Below are positions 16,547 through 25,556 of a stretch of 42,425 nucleotides of DNA, piece by piece. Both the position numbers and the translations under genes were made by a program. A model generated the notes under the pieces. It was not told the origin of the DNA, made no database searches, and saw only the letters and a program-made list of their open reading frames with translations. Position 1 is the stretch's first letter. The number at the start of each line of letters is the position of its first letter. Origin of the DNA: Lachnospiraceae bacterium (GTDB taxonomy: Bacteria; Bacillota; Clostridia; Lachnospirales; Lachnospiraceae); the NCBI GenBank assembly GCA_024698865.1, contig JAILQS010000097.1, positions 1 to 42,425 on the forward strand, given 5' to 3'.

Positions 16547-17290
16547 ATGGACAAACTTGTAGTAGAAGGAGTATCCAAGATTTTTGATGGCGAGGCTGTC
16601 ATCAAAGATGTTAATCTGGTTTTGCGCAAGGGCGAGATTGTATGTCTTCTTGGGGTAAGCGGAGGCGGAAAAACCACGATATTCAACATTATTTCCGGTG
16701 TGATTGCACCGGAGGAAGGTCGTGTGTTACTGGATGGAACTGACATCACGGGAATGCCCGGAAATGTCAGTTATATGCTACAAAAGGATCTGCTGCTTCC
16801 ATACAAGAATATTGTTGATAATGTTGCCCTTCCACTTGTAATCCGTGGCGTAAAGAAGAAAGAAGCCAGAAGAAAAGCAATGGAATATTTCGAGGAGTTT
16901 GGTCTTACCGGAACGGAGAAAAAATATCCGATTCATTTATCCGGCGGCATGAAGCAACGTGCGGCGTTGCTTAGAACCTATCTTTTTTCTGATAATGTGG
17001 CGTTACTGGATGAACCGTTCAGCGCATTGGATACGTTGACGAAAGCAGCAATTCATGAATGGTATCTGGGAGTAATGGAACAGATTCATTTATCTACATT
17101 ATTCATAACCCACGATATTGATGAAGCGATTCTTTTATCGGACCGCGTTTATTTATTAAATGGAACGCCGGGAACGATAACGGATGAGATTATCATAGAT
17201 GTTCCGAAACCAAGACGAAAGGATTTTAACTTGTCGGAGGAATTTCTGGCTTATAAGCGCGAGATTGTCTCAAAACTTGAACTGTCATAG
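16547..17290 (+). CDS. thiZ: ABC transporter ATPase, thiamine/HMP type
   Basis: This 247-residue cytoplasmic ATPase energises the transporter. Walker A is GVSGGGKTT (36-44), the ABC signature is LSGGMKQRA near 131, Walker B is VALLDEP near 151, and the switch His is in ITHDIDEA near 188. The sequence groups with the nitrate/sulfonate-type ATPases (PFSALDTLTK). ATG is preceded by ggagg. It completes the permease, binding protein and ATPase set under the TPP riboswitch. Confidence 0.93.
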   Translation: MDKLVVEGVSKIFDGEAVIKDVNLVLRKGEIVCLLGVSGGGKTTIFNIISGVIAPEEGRVLLDGTDITGMPGNVSYMLQKDLLLPYKNIVDNVALPLVIRGVKKKEARRKAMEYFEEFGLTGTEKKYPIHLSGGMKQRAALLRTYLFSDNVALLDEPFSALDTLTKAAIHEWYLGVMEQIHLSTLFITHDIDEAILLSDRVYLLNGTPGTITDEIIIDVPKPRRKDFNLSEEFLAYKREIVSKLELS

Positions 17291-17341
17291 CAATTGTACT
17301 ACTATAGAAAGAAAATGCCTAAAGGCAGGAATGGAGACATT

Positions 17342-17644
17342 ATGGTACATCATATTATTCTTTGGAAAATAAAAGAGGATAAAACACAGGAAGAAAAACT
17401 TATAATCAAGAAAAACGTTAAGGACGGTCTGGAAGGATTGAAGGGAAAGGTGCCGGGAATCGAAAAGATTGAGGTGCAGATTGAATCTCTGGAATCCTCT
17501 ACTGCAGATATTATGTTGGACTCCGTATTTTCAGATGCGCAGGCACTTAAGAACTATGCGACACATCCGGCACATGTTGAAGTAGCAGATACGTATGTAA
17601 GACCATTCATGGAAGTCAGAATGTGTCTGGATTTCGAGAAATAG
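17342..17644 (+). CDS. Dabb (stress-responsive alpha/beta-barrel) domain protein
   Basis: This 100-residue protein is a single Dabb domain: it starts MVHHIILWKIKED and ends YVRPFMEVRMCLDFEK. Family members dimerise into ferredoxin-like barrels and have varied or unknown roles. ATG at 17342 has ggag 5 bases upstream; the ORF-track TTG at 17294 has none. It sits inside the riboswitch operon, 51 bp after the ATPase and 11 bp before the CobW-type gene. A link to thiamine use is possible but only inferred. Confidence 0.85.
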   Translation: MVHHIILWKIKEDKTQEEKLIIKKNVKDGLEGLKGKVPGIEKIEVQIESLESSTADIMLDSVFSDAQALKNYATHPAHVEVADTYVRPFMEVRMCLDFEK

Positions 17645-17655
17645 AGTGAATCAAA

Positions 17656-18636
17656 ATGATAAAAGTGGATTTAATAACTGGATTCCTTGGCGCAGGCAAG
17701 ACTACGTTCCTGAAAAAATACGCCGGATATCTGATGACGCAAGGGGTAAAGGTAGGCGTCATTGAAAATGATTTTGGGGCAGTAAACGTGGATATGATGC
17801 TTTTAGACGAGTTAAGAGGCGAGTTGTGTGAGATTGAAATGGTTTCCGGAGGCTGTGATGGATGTACGTACCGGCGTCGTTTGAAAACGAAGCTGATTGC
17901 AATGGGAATGCAAGGGTATCAACGCGTGATTATCGAGCCTTCCGGTATTTTCGAGACAGAAGAGTTCTTTGACATTCTTCATGAGGAACCCCTGGAGCGC
18001 TGGTATGAGATCGGGAATGTTTTCGCAATCGTGGATGCGGGGCAGGGACAGGAATTGTCGGAGGAAGCGCAGTATTTACTTGCTTCGCAAACAGCGAACG
18101 CAGGAAAAGTAATTCTTAGTCGTTCACAGGAAGTGACAGAGGAACAAAAGCAGTATACAATACAGATGTTAAATGATGCACTGGAACATTTTAAGTGCGA
18201 AAGACGATTTGATAAAGATATCGTGGACGGTAATTGGGAGACGTTTGGCGAGAGGGATTATGAAAGACTTCTTAATGCAGGATACCAGGTATGGGACTAT
18301 GAAAAACTCTGGTTTGAGAATAAAGAAGTGTTTGATTCCTTGTATTTTCTGGAGCATGGGCTTACTCTGGAAGAAGTTAAAAACAAAATTAATAAAATTT
18401 TCCTCGACAAAACTTGTGGAAACGTATTTCGTATCAAAGGCTTTTTACCGGATGCATCCGGCGAATGGCTGGAAATAAATGCAACCAGTAGTGAAATTTT
18501 AAGCAAAGGACTCGTGTTAAAGAAAATAAAACGAGGTCAGGAAGTAATTATTGTAATTGGAGAAGGGTTAAATAAAGATAAAATTGCAAAAATACTTAAG
18601 GTTTCACAAAATCAGATAGAAAAAAGGAACATTTAA
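17656..18636 (+). CDS. CobW/P47K-family GTPase-like protein
   Basis: Members of this family are GTPases that insert or deliver metals, for example zinc or cobalt. The 326-residue protein has Walker A GFLGAGKTT (9-17), a Cys pair in GGCDGCTYR near 65-73 (normally GCxCC), and the switch segment IEPSGIFE near 94. The base-recognition motif NKxD is not visible where expected; the strand VILSRSQE stands there, so nucleotide specificity may be altered. A C-terminal CobW_C-like domain (GNVFRIKGFLPD) follows. It is the last gene of the thiamine operon and is closed by a strong terminator. A role in metal supply for thiamine enzymes would be speculation. Confidence 0.85.
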   Translation: MIKVDLITGFLGAGKTTFLKKYAGYLMTQGVKVGVIENDFGAVNVDMMLLDELRGELCEIEMVSGGCDGCTYRRRLKTKLIAMGMQGYQRVIIEPSGIFETEEFFDILHEEPLERWYEIGNVFAIVDAGQGQELSEEAQYLLASQTANAGKVILSRSQEVTEEQKQYTIQMLNDALEHFKCERRFDKDIVDGNWETFGERDYERLLNAGYQVWDYEKLWFENKEVFDSLYFLEHGLTLEEVKNKINKIFLDKTCGNVFRIKGFLPDASGEWLEINATSSEILSKGLVLKKIKRGQEVIIVIGEGLNKDKIAKILKVSQNQIEKRNI

Positions 18637-18640
18637 AGAA

Positions 18641-18680
18641 AACAGTCACTGTAAAGAAAAAATACAGTGGCTGTTTTTTT
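18641..18680 (+). terminator. Terminator of the thiamine transport operon
   Basis: A 13-bp stem (aacagtcactgta/tacagtggctgtt, one G-T pair) with an A-rich loop is followed by seven T. It begins 5 bp after the CobW-type gene. Confidence 0.9.
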
Positions 18681-18772
18681 GTTATATCAAAAAACAGTGC
18701 TAAAAGCTGTGTATTGTCGTGTTTTTAGATGTTTGCTAGAATGTAGAAAAACATTTGAAAGGTGAGGGGACA

Positions 18773-20695
18773 ATGGGAAAATCCATTTTCAAACAATTAA
18801 GTTTCAAGGGAACAAAGAAACAAAAACATAACTCCAATAAAAAGGATGCGTCTGCAAAAAAAAAGAAACCATCTTTACAGAATAGCGTTCTTGGAAAACT
18901 TACCATTCCAATTATCGTGTTGAGTCTTCTTGGCATGGTCGGAACAGTAGGTGGTTTATTCTTTGGCTCGGTTGTTCGCAGTGATGCCAGCAAGATTTCC
19001 AACGAAGGTGTCGAAACCATGATGCTTTTAGATGAAATCAACTTAAAGTTCCAGGAAGCACTGAAGAATGTGTCGGTAATCTGTAGTCAGGGGGCTCATA
19101 CAGAGGTAACCGAAGGACTCGATCAGGAGATAGAGGATGCACACAACTTGATTTTGGCAAATGAAGATAGACTATATAAGATTGACCGCAGATTTTCCAA
19201 AGAAGATAACGACATTATGAACCATGCATTTATCGAGATTGATGCCGCCTTTGGAGAGATGGGTAATCTTATGACGCAGTCTGCAGACGATAGAGATGCT
19301 TCCATGATTCAGCTGAGCAAGGACATGAAAGAATGGTCCATAACTGTGGAAGAAAATATCAGCACACTCGTAGAACATAACAATGACAGAATACGTGGTA
19401 TGGAGAGCGCGAATAAGGCGTTGTTCACAACAGTATCGTCCATACAGGCGGTTCTTTGTATTGTACTTTTACTGGTTTGTGTGGTTGTGATGTATCTGGT
19501 AGTCAGGCTGGTGGTTGTACCGCTTCGCAAGCAGAAAAAAGAACTGGAAGAAATTATTTCCGGTATTGCCGAGGGCAGAGGCGATTTGACCAGACGATTA
19601 AGTGTACATAGTAAAGATGAAATTGGACAGGTTGCAGAAGGTATTAATGTTTTCATAGAGAATTTACAGCATATTATCGGCAATGTAGTCGGTAATGCTA
19701 ATGTACTGGATGTAGTCGTTACAGAAGTTGCAGATAGTGTTGCCAAATCCAACGATAATGCTGCAGATATTTCTTCCATTATGGAAGAAATGGCGGCAAC
19801 CATGCAGGAGATTTCCGCTACTACCAACACCGTTAACAGCGAAACCGAGCAGATTGCACTTACGATTGACGAAATGGTAGCTTTTACACAGGAGATTTCC
19901 AACTATTCCAATGAGATGAAGCGCAGAGCAGATGAGATGGAGAGCAACGCTTCCGACAACAGAAACAACACCGCAGGAATCATTGAAGAAATCAATGATA
20001 AGATGCAGGAAGCCTTTGAAAAATGTAAGAGTGTTGAGAAAATCGCCAATCTTACCGAGGAGATATTGTCTATCTCCAGTCAGACAAATTTACTTGCCTT
20101 GAATGCAAGTATTGAGGCAGCAAGAGCAGGAGAAGCAGGAAAAGGATTTGCCGTTGTAGCAGATGAGATTAGAAAACTGGCAGACTCCAGCAGAGAAACC
20201 GCCAATAACATTAATACCATTAACGAAATGGTTATAGCTGCGGTAGACCAGCTTGTAAAGGCATCTACCCAGATTCTGGACTATGTAAATACCAATGTTA
20301 TTTCGGATTATGAGGAGTTTGTTTCCGGTGGACAGGTTTACAATGAGGATGCCGGTCATATCGATGAGGCAATGGTAAAATGCTCAGGGGAAGCAAAGGA
20401 TATTTTAGATAAAATGAAGAAAATGAAAAAAGCCATGGGTGGTATAAACACAGCAGTGGAAGACAGCGCCAGAGGCGTTACCGAAGCAGCAACCAATGTT
20501 GACTCATTGGTACAGTTTATGCATTCCGTAAGCGAAAAGATGGAAGAGAATCAGAAGGTTGCCATGAATCTGAAAGCAGAGGCAGATACCTTTGACAGCG
20601 TCTCTTTCCAGCAGGTTAATCAGCAGGTGATGGTGGCTGATACAGAGGCAAATGAGCTAAAAGAAGTGGATTTTGCTATACCGGAAACAGTGTAA
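18773..20695 (+). CDS. Methyl-accepting chemotaxis protein
   Basis: This membrane receptor of 640 residues controls CheA and so motility or a related output. The N-terminus is very basic and Lys-rich. TM1 lies near residues 30-55 ([22 protein letters not shown]). An extracytoplasmic helical domain of about 160 residues follows, and TM2 lies near 218-245. Next are a HAMP domain and the long cytoplasmic coiled coil. Its conserved tip reads [24 protein letters not shown] near 447-470. There is no C-terminal CheR-binding pentapeptide. ATG at 18773 has ggtgagggg upstream. The ligand is unknown, and no other chemotaxis genes are adjacent. Confidence 0.95.
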   Translation: MGKSIFKQLSFKGTKKQKHNSNKKDASAKKKKPSLQNSVLGKLTIPIIVLSLLGMVGTVGGLFFGSVVRSDASKISNEGVETMMLLDEINLKFQEALKNVSVICSQGAHTEVTEGLDQEIEDAHNLILANEDRLYKIDRRFSKEDNDIMNHAFIEIDAAFGEMGNLMTQSADDRDASMIQLSKDMKEWSITVEENISTLVEHNNDRIRGMESANKALFTTVSSIQAVLCIVLLLVCVVVMYLVVRLVVVPLRKQKKELEEIISGIAEGRGDLTRRLSVHSKDEIGQVAEGINVFIENLQHIIGNVVGNANVLDVVVTEVADSVAKSNDNAADISSIMEEMAATMQEISATTNTVNSETEQIALTIDEMVAFTQEISNYSNEMKRRADEMESNASDNRNNTAGIIEEINDKMQEAFEKCKSVEKIANLTEEILSISSQTNLLALNASIEAARAGEAGKGFAVVADEIRKLADSSRETANNINTINEMVIAAVDQLVKASTQILDYVNTNVISDYEEFVSGGQVYNEDAGHIDEAMVKCSGEAKDILDKMKKMKKAMGGINTAVEDSARGVTEAATNVDSLVQFMHSVSEKMEENQKVAMNLKAEADTFDSVSFQQVNQQVMVADTEANELKEVDFAIPETV

Positions 20696-20713
20696 TACAG
20701 AATATTCTGCGCG

Positions 20714-20752
20714 AATGGTTGTCGTTGGAGTTACTCCGAGGGCAACCATTTT
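20714..20752 (+). terminator. Terminator of the chemotaxis receptor gene
   Basis: Arms aatggttg and caaccatt enclose an inner ttggag-ttac-tccgag hairpin, followed by four T. It ends exactly where repeat copy 3 begins. Confidence 0.65.
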
Positions 20753-20914
20753 AACTCAGTCGGAGAAATCCCCCACCTCTAAGCGTTAGCGTAGGTGGGG
20801 GATTTCTCCGACTGAGTTAAAACGCTCCGCGAGGATGCGCACGGATTCGGACAGGAATTTGTCTGCTGAAGCAGACCAGAATCCGGCGCGCAAGACTCGC
20901 GAGCGAGTCTTGAC
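20753..20914. repeat. Modular palindromic repeat, copy 3, with a 26-bp perfect stem
   Basis: The first module is a perfect inverted repeat of 26 bp arms (20753-20778 and 20793-20818) around a 14-base loop containing ctaagcgttag. The cgctcc-GCGA-ggatgcg hairpin follows. Then come the ggattcgg...gaatcc structure, with one mismatch relative to copy 1, and the caagactcgc/gcgagtcttg palindrome. The copy ends after cttgac. The ttatgacaaac module of copies 1 and 2 is absent. The ORF-track start of the HD-GYP frame at 20835 lies within this repeat and is not used. Confidence 0.88.
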
Positions 20915-20950
20915 ATTGCACGATTTTCTGGCATTGTTGCTCTTTTTTCA

Positions 20951-20979
20951 TTGGAAAACAAGCGTCATTATGATAAACT
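20951..20979 (+). promoter_or_regulatory. Promoter of the HD-GYP gene
   Basis: TTGGAA, 17 bases, TAAACT, with TGn before the -10 box. Transcription from here would start after the repeat and after the ORF-track ATG at 20835, which supports the downstream start at 21036. Confidence 0.55.
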
Positions 20980-21035
20980 TATCTGGAAAGCTGTTACAAA
21001 AAAATGTAGAGAAATTGTATTTGGAAGAGGTGCTT

Positions 21036-22427
21036 ATGGAGTACAATAGAGAAGCAGAGGCAGTACTTGAGATTGGTATTGCGCTCGCATCGGAAAAGGA
21101 TTTTGATAAACTGTATGACTTGATACTTGCCAAGAGTATGGAGATTGCGGAGTGCGACGGTGGGTTCTTTTATTCGCTGGAAGAAAAACAACCGAAACTG
21201 GAAATGAGCAAAATATTGAGTTTGGATATAACAAATGAACAAGCGGTTTCTACAGAACTTTTGCTGAGTATTTGTAAGGATATTATACAAAGGAAAGAGG
21301 ATATCTGTGTATCAGAAGTAAAAGAATCTCCCAAATTTCCAGTGGCAACACAGGGAGAGTATCCGGTGAATAGCTTTCTGGCAGTTCCTATGCTGGATAA
21401 AGAAGATGAAATCCTGGGAATCCTGATTCTTGTAAATGCCCGCGAATTTACGAAGAATACGCAGAAACTGATTCGGGCGATTGCAAAGCTGGCAGCGATT
21501 TCAATTTCCAATACGCGTTACCGAAAAGAATTGAAGCGCCAGATGTGGTCATTTACAGAAGCGCTTGCAGCCGCTATCGATGCGAGAACACCGTACAATG
21601 CAAGTCACACACGTAAAGTAGCCGAGTACAGCGGGATGATTGCAGACTATATAAATGAATTGCATGAAGAGGGCAAAGAGACAGAATATTTTACAGCAAA
21701 CAGACGGGAACAGCTTATTATGGGAGCGCTTCTTCATGACATAGGAAAACTGGTTGTGCCGCTTAGTGTAATGAATAAGGCGACCAGACTGGGAGAACGA
21801 AAGAAAGATATCGAGAAACGCTTTGAACTTCTTTTGCTGAAAGCCCGGATACGTATGCTTGAGGAGAAGAAGGGTGATGCGTGGTATCAGGAGTTAGAAC
21901 AAAAGGCAAAACACGCGCTTGAAGTAATTGAAAGAGTGAATACCGCAGGAAGCCTTGACAAACAAAGCAAAGAAGAACTGGAAGAAGTTCTTGCACTGGA
22001 GGATATGGAAGGGAATCCTGTGTTTACAAGGGAGGAAAAGGCGTGTCTTCGAATAGAGAAAGGTACGCTTACGGCAAAAGAAAGAAAGATTATGGAGAGC
22101 CACGTGGTACTCACAGAGAATATATTAAGCAAGGTATACTTTAATAAATACTTTGAAAACTCACCAATCTGGGCAGTACAGCACCATGAATGCCTGAATG
22201 GCAAGGGATATCCACGTGGACTTAAGGCAGAGGATTTGAGTGTAGAGTCAAGAATTATGGCAGTGGCGGATGTTTGTGACGCGTTGCTTGCAACGGATCG
22301 TCCGTATAAAAAGCCGGTACCAATAGAGGAAGCTTTCGAAGAAATGCACCAGATGGCAAGAAGAGGACGGATTGATGAGAAGCTGGTGGGGTATCTGGAA
22401 CATTGCATAAAATATAAACAGGATTAA
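21036..22427 (+). CDS. GAF and HD-GYP domain phosphodiesterase
   Basis: HD-GYP proteins hydrolyse cyclic di-GMP or related cyclic dinucleotides. Residues of about 25-165 form a GAF-type sensor domain. The HD domain follows, with HTRKVAEYSG, LLHDIGK (His-Asp near 234) and the diagnostic HHECLNGKGYP near 382-392. Between HD and GYP is a charged segment (about residues 250-345) longer than in minimal HD-GYP domains. ATG at 21036 has ggaagagg 6 bases upstream. The ORF-track protein is 67 residues longer, but its N-terminus (MRTDSDRNLSAEADQ) is translated repeat copy 3. It is cytoplasmic, with no membrane segment. Confidence 0.9.
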   Translation: MEYNREAEAVLEIGIALASEKDFDKLYDLILAKSMEIAECDGGFFYSLEEKQPKLEMSKILSLDITNEQAVSTELLLSICKDIIQRKEDICVSEVKESPKFPVATQGEYPVNSFLAVPMLDKEDEILGILILVNAREFTKNTQKLIRAIAKLAAISISNTRYRKELKRQMWSFTEALAAAIDARTPYNASHTRKVAEYSGMIADYINELHEEGKETEYFTANRREQLIMGALLHDIGKLVVPLSVMNKATRLGERKKDIEKRFELLLLKARIRMLEEKKGDAWYQELEQKAKHALEVIERVNTAGSLDKQSKEELEEVLALEDMEGNPVFTREEKACLRIEKGTLTAKERKIMESHVVLTENILSKVYFNKYFENSPIWAVQHHECLNGKGYPRGLKAEDLSVESRIMAVADVCDALLATDRPYKKPVPIEEAFEEMHQMARRGRIDEKLVGYLEHCIKYKQD

Positions 22428-22462
22428 ATTTGCCTTTGGCACCCTGAAAATGGGCAGTTTTC

Positions 22463-22491
22463 TTGACTTTTAAGGACTGTATAGTTATAAT
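22463..22491 (+). promoter_or_regulatory. Promoter of the MBOAT/SGNH operon
   Basis: TTGACT, 17 bases, TATAAT, nearly consensus, 48 bp before the MBOAT start codon. Confidence 0.8.
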
Positions 22492-22539
22492 TAGTACTGT
22501 TTTGCAAAAGATATTATTTGGAAAGGCAAGGATACGGAT

Positions 22540-24036
22540 ATGCAGTTTAATTCTGTAGATTTTATGATTTTCTTTCCCGTAGTCGTGGGGTTGTATTTTA
22601 TTGTTCCAAAGAAAATCAGAATGTATTGGCTTTTAATAGCAAGTTATTATTTTTATATGAGTTGGAATGCAACATATGCACTTCTTATCGGAGGCTCAAC
22701 TCTCGTAACGTATGTGAGTGGGCTTCTTTTTTCGCGTCTGGATAAAAGAAACCGTTCGATTATCTGGAAGCGACTGATTATGATTTTGTGCATTTGCGTG
22801 AACCTCGCAATTCTGTTTTTGTTTAAGTATGGAAACTTTGGGATTGACACAGTGAACGCCGTGCTTTCTTTTTGGAATATTGATATTATTAAACACAGAT
22901 TTGATTTTCTTTTGCCGGTTGGTATTTCGTTTTATACCTTTCAGGCTTTGGGTTATATGATTGATGTGTATCGCGGTGATGTAGAGCCGGAAAAGAATAT
23001 TTTCCGATATGCATTATTTGTTTCATTCTTCCCACAGCTAGTGGCAGGACCGATTGAAAGATCCAAAAATCTTCTAAATCAGATGCGCAATATCGACAAG
23101 TTAAAACTCTGGAATGCACGTAGGGTTACTTCCGGGGCAATTCTTATGATCTGGGGGTTGTTTATGAAAATGGTCATCGCTGACCGTGTTTCCATCCTGG
23201 TAGATACCGTTTTTAATAATTATCGAATGTATGGTAGCACAGAATTGATTCTGGCAGCAATCGGATTCACACTTCAGATCTATTGCGACTTTGGAAGTTA
23301 TTCCATGATTGCAATTGGCGCAGCAAAAGTAATGGGATTTGAGTTGATGGAGAACTTTAAGGCTCCATATCTGGCAAGGAGCATTCGTGAGTTTTGGAGT
23401 AGATGGCATATTTCGCTCAGCACATGGTTTCGTGATTATTTGTATATCCCACTTGGCGGAAATCGAAAAGGAGCAGTGAGAAAATCAATCAATATTATGA
23501 TTGTGTTTTTGGTCAGTGGCTTATGGCACGGTGCCAACTGGAGTTTTGTTGTATGGGGAGGCATTCACGGACTTTATCAGGTAATCGGTGACATATTGAG
23601 ACCATTAAAGGAACGGATTCAAAAACGTCTGCAAATTAAAACGGATTGTTTCAGTTGGCATTTGTTGCAGACAATGATTAATTTTTCGCTTGTCACATTT
23701 GCATGGATTTTCTTCCGCGCAGACACAATCTCAGAAGCACTTGGATTTATTGGTCGAATATTCACAAAGCCAACGCCGTGGCTCTTGTTTAATAATGGTT
23801 TATACAATCTTGGACTGAATCAAAGTGAAATGAACATATTGTTTGTATCTGTTTTGATTTTATTTGCAGTGGATTACATACGTAAAAAAAATAAAATGAT
23901 GGTAGATGCATTTTTGTTTTCACAAAATATGTGGTTTGAGTGGTTTGTTATCATCGGACTGATTCTGATGATTGTTACATTTGGTGAGTATGGACCGACA
24001 TTTGATGCGAAACAGTTCATATATTTTCAATTTTAG
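22540..24036 (+). CDS. MBOAT family membrane O-acyltransferase (AlgI/DltB/PatA-like)
   Basis: MBOAT proteins move acyl groups, often acetyl, across the membrane onto extracellular polymers. The 498-residue protein starts with the AlgI-like pattern FNSVDFMIFFPVVVGLYFIVP. It has about ten hydrophobic segments, the FRDYLYIPLGGNRKG motif, and the catalytic His in LWHGANWSFVVWGGIHG near residue 330. The gene immediately downstream encodes an SGNH-like protein, the usual partner that completes transfer to the polymer. No D-alanylation genes (dltA, dltC) are present, so O-acetylation of an exopolysaccharide or wall polymer is more likely than teichoic acid D-alanylation. Confidence 0.92.
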   Translation: MQFNSVDFMIFFPVVVGLYFIVPKKIRMYWLLIASYYFYMSWNATYALLIGGSTLVTYVSGLLFSRLDKRNRSIIWKRLIMILCICVNLAILFLFKYGNFGIDTVNAVLSFWNIDIIKHRFDFLLPVGISFYTFQALGYMIDVYRGDVEPEKNIFRYALFVSFFPQLVAGPIERSKNLLNQMRNIDKLKLWNARRVTSGAILMIWGLFMKMVIADRVSILVDTVFNNYRMYGSTELILAAIGFTLQIYCDFGSYSMIAIGAAKVMGFELMENFKAPYLARSIREFWSRWHISLSTWFRDYLYIPLGGNRKGAVRKSINIMIVFLVSGLWHGANWSFVVWGGIHGLYQVIGDILRPLKERIQKRLQIKTDCFSWHLLQTMINFSLVTFAWIFFRADTISEALGFIGRIFTKPTPWLLFNNGLYNLGLNQSEMNILFVSVLILFAVDYIRKKNKMMVDAFLFSQNMWFEWFVIIGLILMIVTFGEYGPTFDAKQFIYFQF

Positions 24037-24048
24037 GAGGCGTGAAAA

Positions 24049-25488
24049 ATGAAAAAATCGATGATGAGAATAGTCTCTTTTCTGGTCATTCTTACCCTGA
24101 TTCTCGCCTACTGGAATAAAGTCTTCAAGGTGAAATTTGGTGATGGAATCAATGACCTGAATGCTTTTTATCGCTTGGAAGAGGATTCGGTCGACCTGCT
24201 TGTTTTGGGTAGCAGTCATGCATTTGAAAACATTAATACGGGAACACTTTGGGATCAATATGGTATCGCGGCTTATAATCTTTGTGGTTCTGTTCAGCCT
24301 ATGTGGAATACGTATTATTATTTAAAAGAAGCGTTGAAATACCAGACGCCAAAGCTGATTATTCTGGAAGGGTACTGCACAGTCTGTTCAGCTCAATACA
24401 GTGATGACAGCAGAATAATAAAAAATAATTTTGGACTTCGCTGGTCAAAAGATAAGATTGCATCTATGATGGTGAGTGCACCCAAAGAAAGATGGAAAGA
24501 TTTCTTTCTCGAGTATTCACAATATCATAATCGTTACAAAGAGCTTGCAAAAGAGGATTTTTTAAAAAATCAGGGAAACAACATATTCAAAGACTGGAAA
24601 GGATTTGGCCTTAATTTACAGACCACACCGTCAAAGTTTACTGATGTAAGCGGAATTACAGAGAAAAAGGCATTGTCTGAAAAAACAGAGAAATATTACC
24701 GCAAAACAATTGAACTTGCCAAAGAAAAAAGCATTCCGATTATCGTAATTATTACACCGTATACCGGTTGTTCGACAGAACATCAAATGTTATTGAATAG
24801 TGCCGGTGATATCGCAAAAGAATACAGCGTTCCGTTTTTCAATTACAATGGTAAACAGGATGAAATGGGAATTGACAGTGAGCGCGATATTGCTGATTTG
24901 GATCATCTTAACTATAGAGGAAGTGAAAAATTTACAAAGTATCTGGGAAAACAGATTGCAAACAAATACCAATTGCCGGATCGAAGAGGAGAGGACTTAT
25001 ATAACTCATGGCAGAGATCCGCAGATTATATCAGACAGCAGATCTGCAGTCAGGAGTTAGCAGAGGAAACCGACACAAAGGCTTACATCGAAAAAACACA
25101 CAACCCTAATTACTGGGTGTTCGTGTCTGTTGACGGGGACAATCCGGATAAAGAGGTGGCGCAGAAGTATCTAAGTACGTTAGGAGATGATACCGGTAGT
25201 CTGAAACCGGGGGTCTGGTACATAAAAGACGGTAAGTGTGTCTGGAATACGAATAAATCTGAAAAGGATAAATATATAAGTCATAAAATACATGATTTTC
25301 ATTTGCTGCGGACAAAGGATGCAGAAGATAATAATATCAATCAGATGATTGTTGATAATGAAACCTATAAGAATGTTGAGAATGGAATGAATATTGTCGT
25401 TTATGATACAATGTCTGAAAAAGTGGTAGATAATGTTGGATTGGATGCGACGAACAATTATATGATAGTGAGAAATACAGAAGAGTAA
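24049..25488 (+). CDS. Membrane-anchored SGNH-like protein (DltD/AlgJ-like partner of the MBOAT)
   Basis: The 479-residue protein begins with a short basic stretch and one hydrophobic segment (IVSFLVILTLILAYW), so it is probably anchored with the rest outside. The SGNH block I motif appears as VLGSSHAFE near 52-60, and the Asp/His pair as DLDHLNYRG near 283-291. In alginate and similar systems such proteins pass acetyl groups from the MBOAT protein to the polymer. The C-terminal 150 residues are not recognised. ATG has aggagg upstream and lies 12 bp after the MBOAT stop, so the two genes form an operon. Confidence 0.85.
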   Translation: MKKSMMRIVSFLVILTLILAYWNKVFKVKFGDGINDLNAFYRLEEDSVDLLVLGSSHAFENINTGTLWDQYGIAAYNLCGSVQPMWNTYYYLKEALKYQTPKLIILEGYCTVCSAQYSDDSRIIKNNFGLRWSKDKIASMMVSAPKERWKDFFLEYSQYHNRYKELAKEDFLKNQGNNIFKDWKGFGLNLQTTPSKFTDVSGITEKKALSEKTEKYYRKTIELAKEKSIPIIVIITPYTGCSTEHQMLLNSAGDIAKEYSVPFFNYNGKQDEMGIDSERDIADLDHLNYRGSEKFTKYLGKQIANKYQLPDRRGEDLYNSWQRSADYIRQQICSQELAEETDTKAYIEKTHNPNYWVFVSVDGDNPDKEVAQKYLSTLGDDTGSLKPGVWYIKDGKCVWNTNKSEKDKYISHKIHDFHLLRTKDAEDNNINQMIVDNETYKNVENGMNIVVYDTMSEKVVDNVGLDATNNYMIVRNTEE

Positions 25489-25512
25489 ACAACGTATTCA
25501 AAAAAAGAAAGA

Positions 25513-25556
25513 GGATTTGTACCGAATAATGATTGCCGGTACAAATCCTTTTTTTC
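25513..25556. terminator. Bidirectional terminator between converging genes
   Basis: A 13-bp perfect stem (aggatttgtaccg/cggtacaaatcct) has T-runs on both sides: ttttttt on the plus strand and ctttcttttttt on the minus strand. It serves the MBOAT/SGNH operon and the converging acyltransferase gene. Confidence 0.9.
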
